64,000 bases of DNA, from contig NZ_BMQN01000001.1 in NCBI RefSeq assembly GCF_014648135.1, positions 682,001 through 746,000 on the forward strand, read 5' to 3'. Origin of the DNA: Deinococcus sedimenti (GTDB lineage Bacteria; Deinococcota; Deinococci; Deinococcales; Deinococcaceae). The first letter of the stretch is position 1. Every line of letters begins with the position of its first letter. A model generated the notes under the pieces. That model did no database searches and was not told the origin of the DNA. It saw nothing but the letters and a program-made list of their open reading frames with translations. This document shows, in pieces, positions 8,131-17,587 of this stretch. The position numbers and the translations under genes were made by a program.

Positions 8131-8997
8131 TCAGCGTTCCCAGGGCCACGCGCCGGGCGCGGCAGCCAGGCCCAGCGCGCGCGGGCCGACGTGGACACTC
8201 AGGACGGGATTCACGCCGGTGCGGTCACTCCACACGATCGGGTGGCGGCCCGCCAGCTGCTCGAGGGCCGCGTCGGCGTCCTCCGGGTGGTTGCCGTACA
8301 GCAGCCCCACGCGCAGCGGCGTGCCCTCGCGGAACCGCCGCGTGACCTGCTCGGTCAGCGCCTGGATGGCGCCCCGGTACGAACGGGCGCGGCCGACATT
8401 CACGTACGTGCCGGCCGCCTTGTCCACCGTGATCACGGGTTTGAGGTTCAGCAGGCCGCCCAGCGTGGCCTGGACGCGACCGATCCGCCCGCCGCGGCGC
8501 AGGTACTCCAGGGTCTCGATGGTGAAGTACAGTTCGGTCTCCTCGTGCACGGCGCGCATCCACTCGCGCGCCTGCTCGGTGCTCCGGCCCTGCCGGGCAG
8601 CCGTGACAGCCGCGTGGATCTGGAAGGCCTGCGCGGCGCTCAGGGTGCCGCTGTCGTGCAGGATCACGCGCGGGCCGCCGGGGCCGGTCAGCTGGCGGGC
8701 CTGATCGGCGGAGTTGTGGCTGCCGCTCAGGCCCGCGCTGGTCGTGACCGCGAGCACCTCGGGCGTCCCGGCCGCCTGCATGGCGCTCAGCCAGTCCTGC
8801 GGGGTGGGCTGCGCGCTGGTGGGGTGCGTCGGGTTCGAGGCCAGCTGCCGGTACAGGTCCTCGCGGCTGATCTCGGTCATGCGGTACGACGTGCTCCCGA
8901 AGTTCACGGCAAACGGCGCGACCGGCACGGCGTTGTGCAGGGTGGCGTAGGCGTCCAGGCCGCCGTCAGTCACCACGCCGAAGGAGGGAGCGGTCAC
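8131..8997 (-). CDS. DegV family fatty-acid-binding protein
   Basis: DegV/FakB proteins bind a fatty acid and in Firmicutes present it to the kinase FakA. The 288-residue sequence has the family layout: VVTDGGLD at the N-terminus, [22 protein letters not shown] (lipid carboxylate-binding Ser/Thr) and a C-terminal LRRGGRIG...[10 protein letters not shown]. No FakA-like kinase is in the window. The GTG start overlaps the stop of the upstream oxidoreductase (GTGA), indicating a two-gene operon and translational coupling. The ligand is not determinable here. Confidence 0.88.
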   Translation of the reverse strand: MTAPSFGVVTDGGLDAYATLHNAVPVAPFAVNFGSTSYRMTEISREDLYRQLASNPTHPTSAQPTPQDWLSAMQAAGTPEVLAVTTSAGLSGSHNSADQARQLTGPGGPRVILHDSGTLSAAQAFQIHAAVTAARQGRSTEQAREWMRAVHEETELYFTIETLEYLRRGGRIGRVQATLGGLLNLKPVITVDKAAGTYVNVGRARSYRGAIQALTEQVTRRFREGTPLRVGLLYGNHPEDADAALEQLAGRHPIVWSDRTGVNPVLSVHVGPRALGLAAAPGAWPWER

Positions 8998-9881
8998 TTC
9001 AGCACCGTGTCATTCATGGACTCGATCAGCTTCAGGGCGGCGGTGTGGTCCTCGGCGTCTCCCACGACGCGCTGTGCGCCGCGCAGCAGGTCCGCGACCT
9101 GGGCCAGGACCGGCGCGCTGCCCTGCACCGACTGCGTGAGGTCCACCGCGATCCCGGCGTCCTTGGCCAGCAGGCCCAGCGCGAACGTGGCGGGGAACTC
9201 GCGGGTCAGGACGCGCTGCGGGATGAGGTTCTCGCTGGCGTTGCTGCGGCCGCTGCTGGCGTTGATTACGTCCAGCGCCGCGCCGAGATTCACCCCGGCG
9301 CGACCCAGGATCGCCAGTCCCTCACCGGTGGCCCAGAGGGTCACGCCCAGCAGCGCGTTGTTCACCGCCTTCACGGAGAAGCCCGCGCCGGTTCCGCCCA
9401 CGTGCACGACCTTCCCGGCGAACGCCAGGTGCGGCCGGACCCGGTCCAGGGCGTCGGGGTCGCCGCCGACCATCACGGTCAGGCGCCCGGCCTGTGCGCC
9501 GGCCGTCCCTCCGCTGACCGGCGCGTCGAGAAAGGTCACGCCCGCGCGGTTCAGGTCGTCGGCCTGCCGGGCGGCGGCGTCCGGGTGGCCGCTGGTGCAG
9601 TCCACCCAGACGGCACCGGGTCGCAGGCGGTCGCGCAGCGCGGTCATGATCTCGTCCACCTCGGCGCTGGTGGGAAGGCAGGTGAAGATCACGTCGGCGG
9701 CGGCGATCTCGGTCAGGGGGACGGACTGCGTGCCGTGCGTCTGGGCGTGAGCGTCGGCTTTCGCGGCGGTGCGGTTCCACACGAGGACGCGGTGCCCGTG
9801 GTCACGGGCGTGGCGGGCCAGGTGTGCGGCCATGGGGTCGCCCATGGCGCCCAGGCCCACGAAGGCAAGAGTGGTCATCAT
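8994..9881 (-). CDS. NAD(P)-dependent 3-hydroxyisobutyrate dehydrogenase family oxidoreductase
   Basis: A 295-residue beta-hydroxyacid dehydrogenase. [18 protein letters not shown] (residues 6-23) is the Rossmann GxGxMG motif plus the family signature, [11 protein letters not shown] is the substrate-binding motif, and the catalytic Lys lies in [12 protein letters not shown]. Substrate could be 3-hydroxyisobutyrate, tartronate semialdehyde or another small hydroxyacid. A TACGCT -10 (9887-9892) lies 5 bases before the first of two tandem ATGs, and no Shine-Dalgarno is seen, so the transcript is probably leaderless. It is first in an operon with degV through a 4-base overlap. Confidence 0.88.
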   Translation of the reverse strand: MMTTLAFVGLGAMGDPMAAHLARHARDHGHRVLVWNRTAAKADAHAQTHGTQSVPLTEIAAADVIFTCLPTSAEVDEIMTALRDRLRPGAVWVDCTSGHPDAAARQADDLNRAGVTFLDAPVSGGTAGAQAGRLTVMVGGDPDALDRVRPHLAFAGKVVHVGGTGAGFSVKAVNNALLGVTLWATGEGLAILGRAGVNLGAALDVINASSGRSNASENLIPQRVLTREFPATFALGLLAKDAGIAVDLTQSVQGSAPVLAQVADLLRGAQRVVGDAEDHTAALKLIESMNDTVLK

Positions 9882-9944
9882 GATTCAGCGTAGGGGCCGC
9901 GGCCACGCCAGTCCCTCAAGCTGGACTCGGTGCAAAAAGATCGC

Positions 9945-10769
9945 TCAGGGGTGGGCGTTCACGGTCGCCTCGCTCAGTTCCCACAGCAGGAACGCCGCGC
10001 CGTCGTCCCGCGCCTGCGGTGCCGGGGTGGCCTCACGGCAGTTGCTGAAGTACCGCCCGCTGACCTGCACCGGTTCCGCGGCGAGGTGCAGGGTCGTCTG
10101 CGCGCCCTGCTCGGGCGTGATGGCGAAGCGGTCCACGATGCGGTACGCGCGGCTGACCCAGCCGCCATTGTTGTGCGCGAAGCCCGTGGCGACCATGCCC
10201 GGGTGCAGGCTGTTGCTCTGGATGCCCGGCTCGCGCCGCGCGAGTTCCCGCGCGAACAGGATATTCGCGAGTTTGCTCTGCGAGTATGCCGCCCACCCGC
10301 CGTACCCCCGGCGGAACTCCGGGTCGTCCAGACGCAGGCGCCCCATGGCGTGCGCGGCCGAGGCGACCGTCACCACCCTCGGCGCCTGCCCTTCCCGCAG
10401 CAGGGGCAGCAGCTCGCGGGTCAGCAGGAACGGCGAGAGGTGGTTCAGCGCCCAGGTCTGCTCGATGCCCTCGCGGGTCTCCTGCCGGGACGTGAAGAAC
10501 GCGCCGGCGTTGTTGATCAGGACGTCCAGACCTTCACCGCGGGCCGCGAACTCCTGCGCGGCGCGGCGCACCTGCGTAAGTTCGCTCAGGTCGGCCAGCA
10601 GGGTCGCCTGCGCGCCGATGTCGCGCGCCACCTGCGCCGTCTTGTCCGGGTTGCGGCCCACGATGGTCACGTGCGCCCCCCGGTTCACGAGGTCGCGGGC
10701 GGTGATCAGTCCGATTCCGCCGGTCGCGCCGGTGATCAGGACGCGGCGGCCGTGCATGCTGGTCGTCAT
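9945..10769 (-). CDS. Short-chain dehydrogenase/reductase (retinol dehydrogenase-like SDR)
   Basis: A 274-residue classical [11 protein letters not shown] near residue 15 is the NAD(P)-binding TGxxxGxG, the NNAG motif lies in VLINNAGAF, and the active site is YSQSKLAN with an upstream Ser in VASAAHA. Arg in VGRNPDK favours NADP(H). The domain arrangement resembles the WWOX/retinol dehydrogenase type SDRs common in bacteria with unknown substrates. The start is the ATG 7 bases after a TATGCT hexamer (10777-10782), which argues against a start four codons earlier. Single leaderless transcription unit. Confidence 0.87.
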   Translation of the reverse strand: MTTSMHGRRVLITGATGGIGLITARDLVNRGAHVTIVGRNPDKTAQVARDIGAQATLLADLSELTQVRRAAQEFAARGEGLDVLINNAGAFFTSRQETREGIEQTWALNHLSPFLLTRELLPLLREGQAPRVVTVASAAHAMGRLRLDDPEFRRGYGGWAAYSQSKLANILFARELARREPGIQSNSLHPGMVATGFAHNNGGWVSRAYRIVDRFAITPEQGAQTTLHLAAEPVQVSGRYFSNCREATPAPQARDDGAAFLLWELSEATVNAHP

Positions 10770-10847
10770 GCCGCCCAGCATAGACGCTGCCCGCTGCGGC
10801 GGACGGCGGGCGCGCTGACAGACACCCGGCGGGCGTACGGCCGGAAA

Positions 10848-10880
10848 GAGAGGCCTCGCTCTGTGGGAGTCCGGCCTCTC
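10848..10880. terminator. Weak inverted repeat between SDR and TetR genes
   Basis: An 8-bp stem GAGAGGCC/GGCCTCTC with a 17-base loop lies between the SDR promoter and the end of the upstream TetR gene. It may terminate the TetR transcript, but no U-tract follows on either strand, so the call is tentative. Confidence 0.35.
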
Positions 10881-10982
10881 GCGCTGCGGACTTCACTCGG
10901 CCCGCGTATTCATTTGTGCGCTGGTCACCCCAGTGTACGGCCCTGGCCTCACAGGAGTGTCACACCTGCCTGAAGGCGATCT

Positions 10983-11591
10983 TCACACGGGGGCTTCATG
11001 AAGGTCAGGCGCGGTGCCCTGCAGCCCGGCCTGCACGAACCGGTCGAGCGTCCGGGCCAGTTCGCGGGTCTGGTCGGCGCTGAGCCCGGCGGTGATGGCG
11101 TGCGTGGCGGTGGCCTGCAGCAGCAGCGTGAGGCAGGTCAGCAGGTACGGGACGCGGGCCCGGCCTGCGGGGGGCGACACGTGCAGATGGAGCCGCCCTT
11201 CCAGGTCGCGGAAGACCGCCAGTCGGCGTTCGGTGAAGGCGGGCCCGCTGCCGCTCTGGAGCAGGGTCAGCAGGGGGCGTTCCTGAATCAGCTGTTCGAG
11301 AATGGTGGCGAAGGGATGGGGCTGGCTGTGCAGGTCGCGCAGCAGGGGCGCGAGGCGGCCCTCGAATTCGGTGAGGCGCTGGTCGAGCAGCTCGCCGAGA
11401 ATGTCGGCGGTGGACGTGAAGTAGGCGTACACGGTCGGGCGGGAGATGCCGAGGTGGGCGGCGATGTCCCCCATGCTGACGGCCTCGAAGCCCTGACGGG
11501 TGAACAGGTCCTCGCTGCCGTCGAGGATCTGCTGGCGGCGGTCGGCCGAGGGCAGGCGGCGCCGCAGGGTGGGGGAGGCGGGGGCACTCAT
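10983..11591 (-). CDS. TetR family repressor of the adjacent YhgE/Pip gene
   Basis: A 202-residue regulator. The N-terminal helix-turn-helix is clear: QQILDGSEDLFTRQGFEAVS, then MGDIAAHLGISRPTVYAYF. The C-terminal ligand domain is divergent, as usual. It is transcribed away from the YhgE/Pip gene, and the 110-base gap holds three TGACA-N3-TGTCA operators, so it probably represses itself and its neighbour. The start is ATG 6 bases downstream of a TATACT -10 (11598-11603); transcription would begin at the ATG, giving a leaderless message. An in-frame upstream extension would be translated from operator DNA and is unlikely. The inducer is unknown. Confidence 0.9.
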   Translation of the reverse strand: MSAPASPTLRRRLPSADRRQQILDGSEDLFTRQGFEAVSMGDIAAHLGISRPTVYAYFTSTADILGELLDQRLTEFEGRLAPLLRDLHSQPHPFATILEQLIQERPLLTLLQSGSGPAFTERRLAVFRDLEGRLHLHVSPPAGRARVPYLLTCLTLLLQATATHAITAGLSADQTRELARTLDRFVQAGLQGTAPDLHEAPV

Positions 11592-11597
11592 GGGCAC

Positions 11598-11625
11598 AGT
11601 ATAGCGCAATACTGACAAAGTGTCA
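11598..11625 (-). promoter_or_regulatory. Leaderless autoregulated promoter of the TetR gene
   Basis: On the minus strand, GTGACA (-35), 17 bases, TATACT (-10), 6 bases, ATG. The -35 and spacer coincide with the perfect operator at 11613-11625, so a bound TetR dimer would block polymerase directly. Confidence 0.75.
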
Positions 11626-11677
11626 CTTGACAGAATGTCGAGAGCGGCGCACACTGAGCCGAGTTGACGAACTGTCA
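11613..11677. promoter_or_regulatory. Three TetR operators, TGACA-N3-TGTCA
   Basis: Three 13-bp palindromes share one pattern: TGACAAAGTGTCA (11613-11625, perfect), TGACAGAATGTCG (11628-11640) and TGACGAACTGTCA (11665-11677). The first overlaps the TetR promoter. The second contains a TTGACA (11627-11632) that, with CACACT 17 bases on, makes a plausible promoter for the YhgE/Pip gene. The third lies just downstream. Spacing and symmetry make them strong candidates for cooperative repression in both directions. Confidence 0.82.
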
Positions 11678-11701
11678 GAACTGAACTGCTCCGAGGTGCC
11701 C

Positions 11702-14428
11702 ATGACCCGACCCCGCCCCACCCGTCCCACCCTGCGCGACAGCTACCGCGCCCTGACCCCCGCCGAACGAGGCCTGTGGCGCCACCCCATCATGTGGGCC
11801 GCCGCGCTGGCCTTCCTGTTCATCCCCATCACCTACGTCGCCGTGTACCTCATGAGCGTCTGGGACCCCGCCGGGAACCTGAACCAGCTGCCCGCCGCCC
11901 TCGTGAACCTCGACCGCGGCACCGTCTCCCGCGGAGAGAAGGTCAACGTCGGCCAGGACCTCGTCAAGGAACTCCGCGAGGACCCACCCGTGGACTTCCG
12001 CACCTACCCCAGCGTGCAGGCCGCCCAGCAGGCCGTGCGCAACGGCGAGGTCTACTTCGCCCTGACCATCCCCGCCGACTTCAGCCAGAAGGCCGTCGCG
12101 GGCAGCAGCGCCCAGCACGGCCTGCTGCAGCTGTACCGCGCGCCCGGCCTGAACTACTACGCCAGCACCGTCGCCGACCGCGTGGCGGGCACCATCGCCA
12201 CCGAACTGAACGCCACACTTGGCGAGAACCGCTGGGACGTGGTGCAGACCAGCCTCCAGGACGTCCAGGATGGATTCGCGGATATCCGTGACGCCATCCG
12301 CAAACTCGCCGACGGTGCCCAGACCCTCACCGACGGCACCCGCACACTGAACGACGGTGCGGGCGACCTCCAGACCGGCGCGGGCAAACTCGCCGGCGGC
12401 GCGGACAAGCTGGCCGACGGCGCTGAAACACTCAGCGGCGGCGTCACCCGCCTGACCGGCGGCGTCACCCAGCTCAGCAGCGGCCTGCGCCAGCTGGAAC
12501 AGGCCGCCCCCGGCAAGCAGCAACTGCAACCCCTGCGCGACGGCGCCGCGAAACTCACCGCCGGAGCCACCAGCCTGAACGGCGGCCTGACCAAGCTCGC
12601 CGCCGGGGGCGAGCAGCTCGCCGCGGGCGCCGCGAAACTGACCGCCGGGGCCACCCAGGTCGCGGGCGGCAACGCCCAGCTCGCCACGCAACTGCCGCAA
12701 CTGGCCGGTGGCCTGGGCGACCTGAACAAGGGAGCCCAGCAGCTCAGCGGCGGGGCCGCGCAGCTGCGCAGCGGCGTCGCCAGCGGCCTGAAACCCGCCG
12801 TGGACGGCGCCGCGCAACTCCAGGCCGGAGCCCAGAAGCTCGGCGCGGGCCTCGGGCAGGCCAAAGGCGGAGCGCAGAAAGCCGCCGACGGCGCCGGGCA
12901 ACTCGCCGCCGGACTGCCGAAACTGAGCAGCAGCCTCGGGCAGCTGCAGACCGGCGCGCAGACCCTTGCGGGCGGCGCCGGGCAGCTGAGCACCGCCCTG
13001 AAAGGCACACCCGCCGCCACCGGCGCGGCCAACCTCCAGAGCGGCGCCACGCAACTCGCGGGCGGCCTGGGGCAGGCGCAGACGGCCGCGCAGACCGCCA
13101 GCAGCGGCGCTCAGCAGCTCGCCACGCAACTGCCGGGCCTCGTCAGCGGCCTGGGCGACCTCCAGACCGGCGCGAACCAGCTTCAGGCGGGGGCCGACAA
13201 GTTGCAGGCGGGCCTGACCAGTGGCAGCAGGAGCCTGCAGGACGGGGCCGCGCAGGTGCAGAGCGGCGCGCAGAAACTCGCGCAGGGTGCCGCCAGCGCC
13301 CAGGCCGGGGCGCAGAAGGCCGTGACCGGCGCGCAGCAGCTCGCGCAGGGCAGCAAACAGGTCCAGAGCGGCGCGCAGAGCCTCCAGACCGGAGCCACGA
13401 GCCTTGCGGACAACACCCGCAAGGCCGCCCAGGGCGCCCAGAGCCTCGCGAGCGGCGCGAAAGACTTCCAGGCCGGGGTGAACACCCTCGCGGACGGCAA
13501 CGAGAAGATCAAGGGGGCGCTGGGGCAGATCACCGCGAAACTCCCCGCGCAGAAGGACCTGAACAGTCTGAAAAGTGGCGGGAAGACCCTCGCCAGCAGC
13601 GCCCGGCAGCTCGCCGACGGCGCCAGCAGCCTCGAAAGCGGCACCCGCTCCCTGAAAAACGGCGCCGGGGACCTGCTGGACGGCGCGCAGAAACTCACTG
13701 ACGGCCTGAACGAACTGCACGACAAGGTCCCCGCCAGCATCGAGCAGCTGGGCGGCGACCCTACCGGCCTCGCCGAGAGCGTGCAGGTCCGCACCACCAA
13801 TTTCGCGGATGTCCCCAACAACGGCAACGCCTTCGCGCCGTACTTCATCGCACTGGCCCTGTGGGTGGGCGCCACCATGACCACCTTCATCTTCCCGTAC
13901 CTGCTGCTCCCCGAGAGTGGCCGCCAGACCCGGCAGGCCGCCCGCGTGGCCCGCAAGCTCACGCAGCCGCTGCTGATCGTGCTGGGACAGGCGATCATCG
14001 TCGTGATCGGCGTGCGCCTGATGGGCGTGCAGTTCGCCACCCCCGGACAGGTCATCCTGACCACCCTGGCGGGCAGTGTGACCTTCCTGCTGGTCATCCT
14101 GGCGCTGAACCTCCTGATCGGCCCCGCCGGGCGCATCCTGGCCCTCGTGCTGCTGATCGTGCAGCTCGCCGCGAGCGGCGGCAGCTACCCTGTGGAACTC
14201 AGCAACCCGTTCTTCCAGACGCTGCACAACATCATTCCCGTCACGGACGTCATCAACGCCCTGCGCCACGCCATGTTCGGCGCGTTCGAGGGGCAGTACT
14301 GGACCTTCATGGGCCGCATGGGCGTCGTCGCCCTGATCAGCCTGACCGTCGCGCTGCTCAGCCGCCGCCGCTGGGTGTACACCGAGGACCAGAACTTCCG
14401 CTCCCCGATCATCACCGACGTCGGCTGA
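11702..14428 (+). CDS. YhgE/Pip family membrane protein with long Gly/Ala/Leu/Gln repeat region
   Basis: Integral membrane protein of 908 residues in the YhgE/Pip family, related to ABC-2 type permeases; transported substrate unknown. One helix near residues 30-55 (IMWAAALAFLFIPITYVAVY) is followed by an extracytoplasmic domain. About 450 residues then repeat an 11-residue-like motif (LxxGAxxLxxG, for example AAKLTAGATQVAGG). Five or six C-terminal helices start near IALALWVGATMTTFIF. The repeat region is probably a long amphipathic alpha-helical or coiled-coil stalk. The ATG is chosen after the operators; a frame opening earlier lies in regulatory DNA. Control by the divergent TetR is strongly suggested. 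Confidence 0.87.
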   Translation: MTRPRPTRPTLRDSYRALTPAERGLWRHPIMWAAALAFLFIPITYVAVYLMSVWDPAGNLNQLPAALVNLDRGTVSRGEKVNVGQDLVKELREDPPVDFRTYPSVQAAQQAVRNGEVYFALTIPADFSQKAVAGSSAQHGLLQLYRAPGLNYYASTVADRVAGTIATELNATLGENRWDVVQTSLQDVQDGFADIRDAIRKLADGAQTLTDGTRTLNDGAGDLQTGAGKLAGGADKLADGAETLSGGVTRLTGGVTQLSSGLRQLEQAAPGKQQLQPLRDGAAKLTAGATSLNGGLTKLAAGGEQLAAGAAKLTAGATQVAGGNAQLATQLPQLAGGLGDLNKGAQQLSGGAAQLRSGVASGLKPAVDGAAQLQAGAQKLGAGLGQAKGGAQKAADGAGQLAAGLPKLSSSLGQLQTGAQTLAGGAGQLSTALKGTPAATGAANLQSGATQLAGGLGQAQTAAQTASSGAQQLATQLPGLVSGLGDLQTGANQLQAGADKLQAGLTSGSRSLQDGAAQVQSGAQKLAQGAASAQAGAQKAVTGAQQLAQGSKQVQSGAQSLQTGATSLADNTRKAAQGAQSLASGAKDFQAGVNTLADGNEKIKGALGQITAKLPAQKDLNSLKSGGKTLASSARQLADGASSLESGTRSLKNGAGDLLDGAQKLTDGLNELHDKVPASIEQLGGDPTGLAESVQVRTTNFADVPNNGNAFAPYFIALALWVGATMTTFIFPYLLLPESGRQTRQAARVARKLTQPLLIVLGQAIIVVIGVRLMGVQFATPGQVILTTLAGSVTFLLVILALNLLIGPAGRILALVLLIVQLAASGGSYPVELSNPFFQTLHNIIPVTDVINALRHAMFGAFEGQYWTFMGRMGVVALISLTVALLSRRRWVYTEDQNFRSPIITDVG

Positions 14429-14433
14429 CCACC

Positions 14434-14483
14434 GACACGAACCGGCCCCCACCTTCCGCAGAGGGTGGGGGCCGGTTCGTGTC
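14434..14483. terminator. Bidirectional hairpin terminator between convergent genes
   Basis: A perfect 20-bp stem, starting GACACGAACCGG on the left arm, with a 10-base loop sits between the convergent YhgE/Pip and MFS genes. It lacks a long U-tract, but its stability and position support terminator function for both. Confidence 0.75.
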
Positions 14484-14488
14484 GAACC

Positions 14489-15742
14489 TCAGGCTGCGGC
14501 GGCGCGCCGGGTGTCCGGCACGTTCCGGATCAGGATCACCCCCAGGATGAAACACACGGCGGCAATGCCGAACACCAGCGTGTACCCCAGGTTCCCGCCC
14601 TGCGCGTTCCCCCAGTCCAGCAGGGCTCCCTGCGGCGCGCTGCTCATCTGCGGCGCGACGAACGCCACGTGCCAGATGCCCATGTCCCGCGCGTAACTGC
14701 TCTGGCTGGGCATCGCGTCACTGCCCAGCGCCCAGTCCACGCTCGTGAACGCCCCGAACCCCAGCCCGAACGCGCCCGCCAGCGCCAGCGCCGCCCCGAA
14801 TGACGGCGCGACCAGCAGCAGCAGCGCCGCCGCCGCCATGACACTGCCCGCCACGTAGATCACGGGCTTACGGCCAATGCGGTCACTGATCCGCCCGCCC
14901 AGACTGGCGGACGCGATGCTGCCCACGATGATGCACAGCAGCATGATGCTGGTGCTCGTGCCCGCATCCGACTGCCGCAGCACGTCCTTGTTGTAGTACT
15001 GCAGGAAGGGCTGCACGCTGTACTGCCCCAGCGAGAACAGCACCCGCGTCACGAACACCCACAGGAACGGCTGGTGCGCGAACAGCTGCCGCCACGAGAG
15101 CGTCGGCCCCCCTGCGGGGCGCGTCACGACCGAGTCCGGTTCCGGCACGCCGCGCAGCGTCACCAGGGCCGGGCCGATCAGCAGCAGCGCGATCAGCACG
15201 AACGACACCAGCACCGGCAGTTTCAGCAGGCCCACCACCACCGCCGACACGGCCCCCAGCAGCTGCCCCAGCGCCTGCAGCATCGCCATGACCCCGCTGT
15301 ACCGCCCGCGCTCGGACGGCGCGACCAGTTCCGGAATCAGCGCCGAGTACGGCGCCGTGGCGAAGTTGTTCCCGAACTGCACCAGCAGGAACCCCACCAG
15401 GTACACCCAGAAGCCCGTCATGCCGCCCAGCGCGGACGCCGCCAGTGCCATGACCCCCAGCCCCACGAGATTCACGATCAGGCCGATCCGCAGGTAGGGG
15501 AGGCGCTTCCCGGTGCGGTCACTGTGCGCGCCCACCAGCGGCGGCAGGACCAATGCCATCACCGCGCCGATCCCTGCCAGCAGGCCGAGGAACGTGCCCT
15601 TGCGGTCCTCACCGACGAAGGTCACGACGTTCTCGGGCATGAGGATCAGCAGGAGCAGCAGCCAGTGAAACGCAGAACCGAACCAGAAGGCGGACAGCAC
15701 CCAGGGACTCACCCGGGGGCGCGAAGGAATGGCATCGGTCAT
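14489..15742 (-). CDS. Major facilitator superfamily transporter
   Basis: A 417-residue, about 12-helix transporter. The MFS A-like motif [14 protein letters not shown] follows helix 2, and [15 protein letters not shown] repeats it in the second half, as expected. Long C-terminal hydrophobic stretches end with NVPDTRR. Sequence features resemble sugar/glycoside-cation symporter-like MFS proteins, but the substrate cannot be assigned. The ATG lies 9 bases after TATACT (15752-15757) without a Shine-Dalgarno; a start 12 codons earlier would precede the -10 and is rejected. It is monocistronic and ends at the shared hairpin. Confidence 0.85.
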   Translation of the reverse strand: MTDAIPSRPRVSPWVLSAFWFGSAFHWLLLLLILMPENVVTFVGEDRKGTFLGLLAGIGAVMALVLPPLVGAHSDRTGKRLPYLRIGLIVNLVGLGVMALAASALGGMTGFWVYLVGFLLVQFGNNFATAPYSALIPELVAPSERGRYSGVMAMLQALGQLLGAVSAVVVGLLKLPVLVSFVLIALLLIGPALVTLRGVPEPDSVVTRPAGGPTLSWRQLFAHQPFLWVFVTRVLFSLGQYSVQPFLQYYNKDVLRQSDAGTSTSIMLLCIIVGSIASASLGGRISDRIGRKPVIYVAGSVMAAAALLLLVAPSFGAALALAGAFGLGFGAFTSVDWALGSDAMPSQSSYARDMGIWHVAFVAPQMSSAPQGALLDWGNAQGGNLGYTLVFGIAAVCFILGVILIRNVPDTRRAAAA

Positions 15743-15781
15743 CGTGCGGCGAGTATACGTGCGCCACTCAACACTCACGGC

Positions 15782-16540
15782 TCAGATGTCGTCAGGCGAC
15801 AGCGCGTCCCAGTACGCGCGCAGGTCCGGCGCGAGCGGCACCTCCGCGACCACCTGCGCGCCCGCCCACGGGAACGCCACGCGCGCCGCGTGCAGCGCCT
15901 GCCGCGCCAGCCCCAGCCGCTCCGTCAGTTCCGGCGTCTGCCCCTCCTCCATGAAGCGCAGGAACACGCCGGGGTCCCGCCCGTAGATCTTGTCCCCGAC
16001 CATCGGCAGGCCCAGGTGCGAGAGGTGCGCGCGGATCTGATGCAGCCGCCCCGAACGCGGGTACGCCTCGATCAATGCGTGCCCGGCGCGGCGGGCCACC
16101 ACCCGGAAGTCCGTCACGGCGGGCCGCCCGTCCGGCACGACCCCCTGCCGGATCGCGATGCGGTTCGCGCCGCCCAGACCCAGGTCGCCCAGCGGGGCGT
16201 CCAGCGTGCGCCGCTCCCAGTCCGGCGAGCCGTGCACGAGCGCCAGATACGTCTTGCCGACCAGATGCGTCTTGAACAGCGTGAAGAACCGCTGCGCCGC
16301 CTCCCGGTCCCGCGAGAGAACCTGCGCGCCGCTCGTCTCGCGGTCCAGGCGGTGAGGGGGCGCCAGGTCCGCCTCGCCCGTCTCGCGCTGCATGAACGTC
16401 AGCAGATCCGGGACGTCCACCCGCGCCCGCACCGGATGCGTCAGCCACAGCGCCGGCTTGTGCACCACGTAGAAATCCGGGTGCTCCAGGATCACGCGCG
16501 GCTTCTCGGTGGGCGGCAGCAGAGGCGCGCGCCCCGTCAC
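15782..16540 (-). CDS. RluA-family pseudouridine synthase
   Basis: Isomerises uridine to pseudouridine in rRNA or tRNA. The 252-residue protein carries the RluA active-site motif HRLDRETSG with the catalytic Asp, upstream [11 protein letters not shown], and the downstream [21 protein letters not shown] block typical of RluA/RluC/RluD. No N-terminal S4 domain is visible, so it is of the RluA/TruC type. The target site is unknown. The GTG start overlaps the stop of the flavin reductase gene (GTGA), so both are cotranslated. Confidence 0.88.
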   Translation of the reverse strand: MTGRAPLLPPTEKPRVILEHPDFYVVHKPALWLTHPVRARVDVPDLLTFMQRETGEADLAPPHRLDRETSGAQVLSRDREAAQRFFTLFKTHLVGKTYLALVHGSPDWERRTLDAPLGDLGLGGANRIAIRQGVVPDGRPAVTDFRVVARRAGHALIEAYPRSGRLHQIRAHLSHLGLPMVGDKIYGRDPGVFLRFMEEGQTPELTERLGLARQALHAARVAFPWAGAQVVAEVPLAPDLRAYWDALSPDDI

Positions 16541-17127
16541 AGTTCCCACACGCTGGCATAGTCGCGGCCCATCAGGCGCGCCGAGAGGTCCACGCCCCGG
16601 TCCACCGTGCGGTCCAATCGCTCGCGCAGCCAGTCGCCCGGCACGCCCGGCGCGGCCCAGTGCGCGGACGTCGCGTACACGAAGTGCGGGTTCACCACGC
16701 AGCGGAAATCCACCATCAGCCCGAACGCGAACGCCCCGTGACTCAGGTACCCGTGATCCAGCCCGCCCGACACCAGGAACGTCACGGGCCGGTCGAACCA
16801 CGCGCCGTGCAGGCCGCGCGCCGCGTCACTGCTCCCGGTCAGTTCCACCAGTGCCTTCACGCCGGACCCCAGCCCCCAGTTGTACACGGGCACGCCCAGG
16901 AACACCCCGTCCGCCTCGCGGATCGCGCGGTGATACACCTCAGCGTGCGGGTGCGCGTAACAGCCGTGCGGCCCCTGATCGTTGTCGAAGGGCGGCAGGG
17001 GCGCCGCGCGCAGGTCGAGGTGCGTGACCTCGTGCCCCTGCGCCCGCAACTGCGCGGCGGCAAGGTCGCACAGCCACGCACTGCGGCTTTCCGGGTCGAG
17101 GCTGGTCGAGAGGACGGCGAACTTCAC
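16537..17127 (-). CDS. NADPH-dependent FMN reductase-like flavoprotein
   Basis: A 196-residue flavodoxin-fold protein. [18 protein letters not shown] near the N-terminus forms the FMN phosphate loop, [23 protein letters not shown] is the P-x-Y-N flavin-binding motif, and [12 protein letters not shown] lies near the isoalloxazine. It probably reduces flavins or quinones with NAD(P)H, substrate unknown. The GTG start is fixed by a TACCCT -10 (17134-17139) exactly 6 bases upstream, a leaderless arrangement. It is the first gene of a two-gene operon with the pseudouridine synthase. Confidence 0.83.
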   Translation of the reverse strand: MKFAVLSTSLDPESRSAWLCDLAAAQLRAQGHEVTHLDLRAAPLPPFDNDQGPHGCYAHPHAEVYHRAIREADGVFLGVPVYNWGLGSGVKALVELTGSSDAARGLHGAWFDRPVTFLVSGGLDHGYLSHGAFAFGLMVDFRCVVNPHFVYATSAHWAAPGVPGDWLRERLDRTVDRGVDLSARLMGRDYASVWEL

Positions 17128-17170
17128 CCGGACAGGGTAGCGTCCCGCCGGACGCGAGTCCCTCTGCGCG

Positions 17171-17533
17171 TCACTCGGTGGTCGTGTGGACCGAGCCGCC
17201 CTCGCCGACCACCACGCGCGCCGACTGGTCGTCCAGCGCCCCCAGGGCCACCTCGGCACCGCCCACCAGCACGGTCGCCTGCCCCTCGACCGGCACCCGC
17301 CACGACTGATGCGGCCACAGGCGCGCCCGTTCCACGCACCCGCTCGGGCCGCACACCCGCAGGCCCGACAGGACCTGCCCGGACTGGTTGGCGACCTCCA
17401 CGCCGCCCGCCACGCCGAACAGCAGCCACGCCCACGCCACCAGCGTCCCCAGGCCCAGCAGGCCGCCCGCCACCGACCACGCGGGAACAGGGGCAGCGGG
17501 CCGGGGGCGGGCGGTGGGCGCAGGCGCGTTCAT
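17171..17533 (-). CDS. Small single-pass membrane protein of unknown function
   Basis: A 120-residue protein with a Pro/Ala-rich cytoplasmic start, one membrane helix (about residues 19-42, SVAGGLLGLGTLVAWAWLLF) and an extracytoplasmic beta-rich domain. Two cysteines in VCGPSGCVE could form a disulfide. No family recognised. The ATG follows CACACT by 6 bases, a weak relative of the local -10. It lies between the flavin reductase and DUF4127 genes on the same strand but with separate gaps. Confidence 0.55.
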   Translation of the reverse strand: MNAPAPTARPRPAAPVPAWSVAGGLLGLGTLVAWAWLLFGVAGGVEVANQSGQVLSGLRVCGPSGCVERARLWPHQSWRVPVEGQATVLVGGAEVALGALDDQSARVVVGEGGSVHTTTE

Positions 17534-17587
17534 GCCCCCAGTGTGCCGCGCTTCTGTCCGGCGCGCATCAGCCGTTTGGTGCAGGCG

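Noticed and set aside
11675..14452. Very long open frame antisense to the YhgE/Pip gene, with many Gly/Ala/Leu/Arg repeats
   Set aside because: It mirrors the repeat and codon bias of the real gene on the plus strand. It has no start signal or domain.
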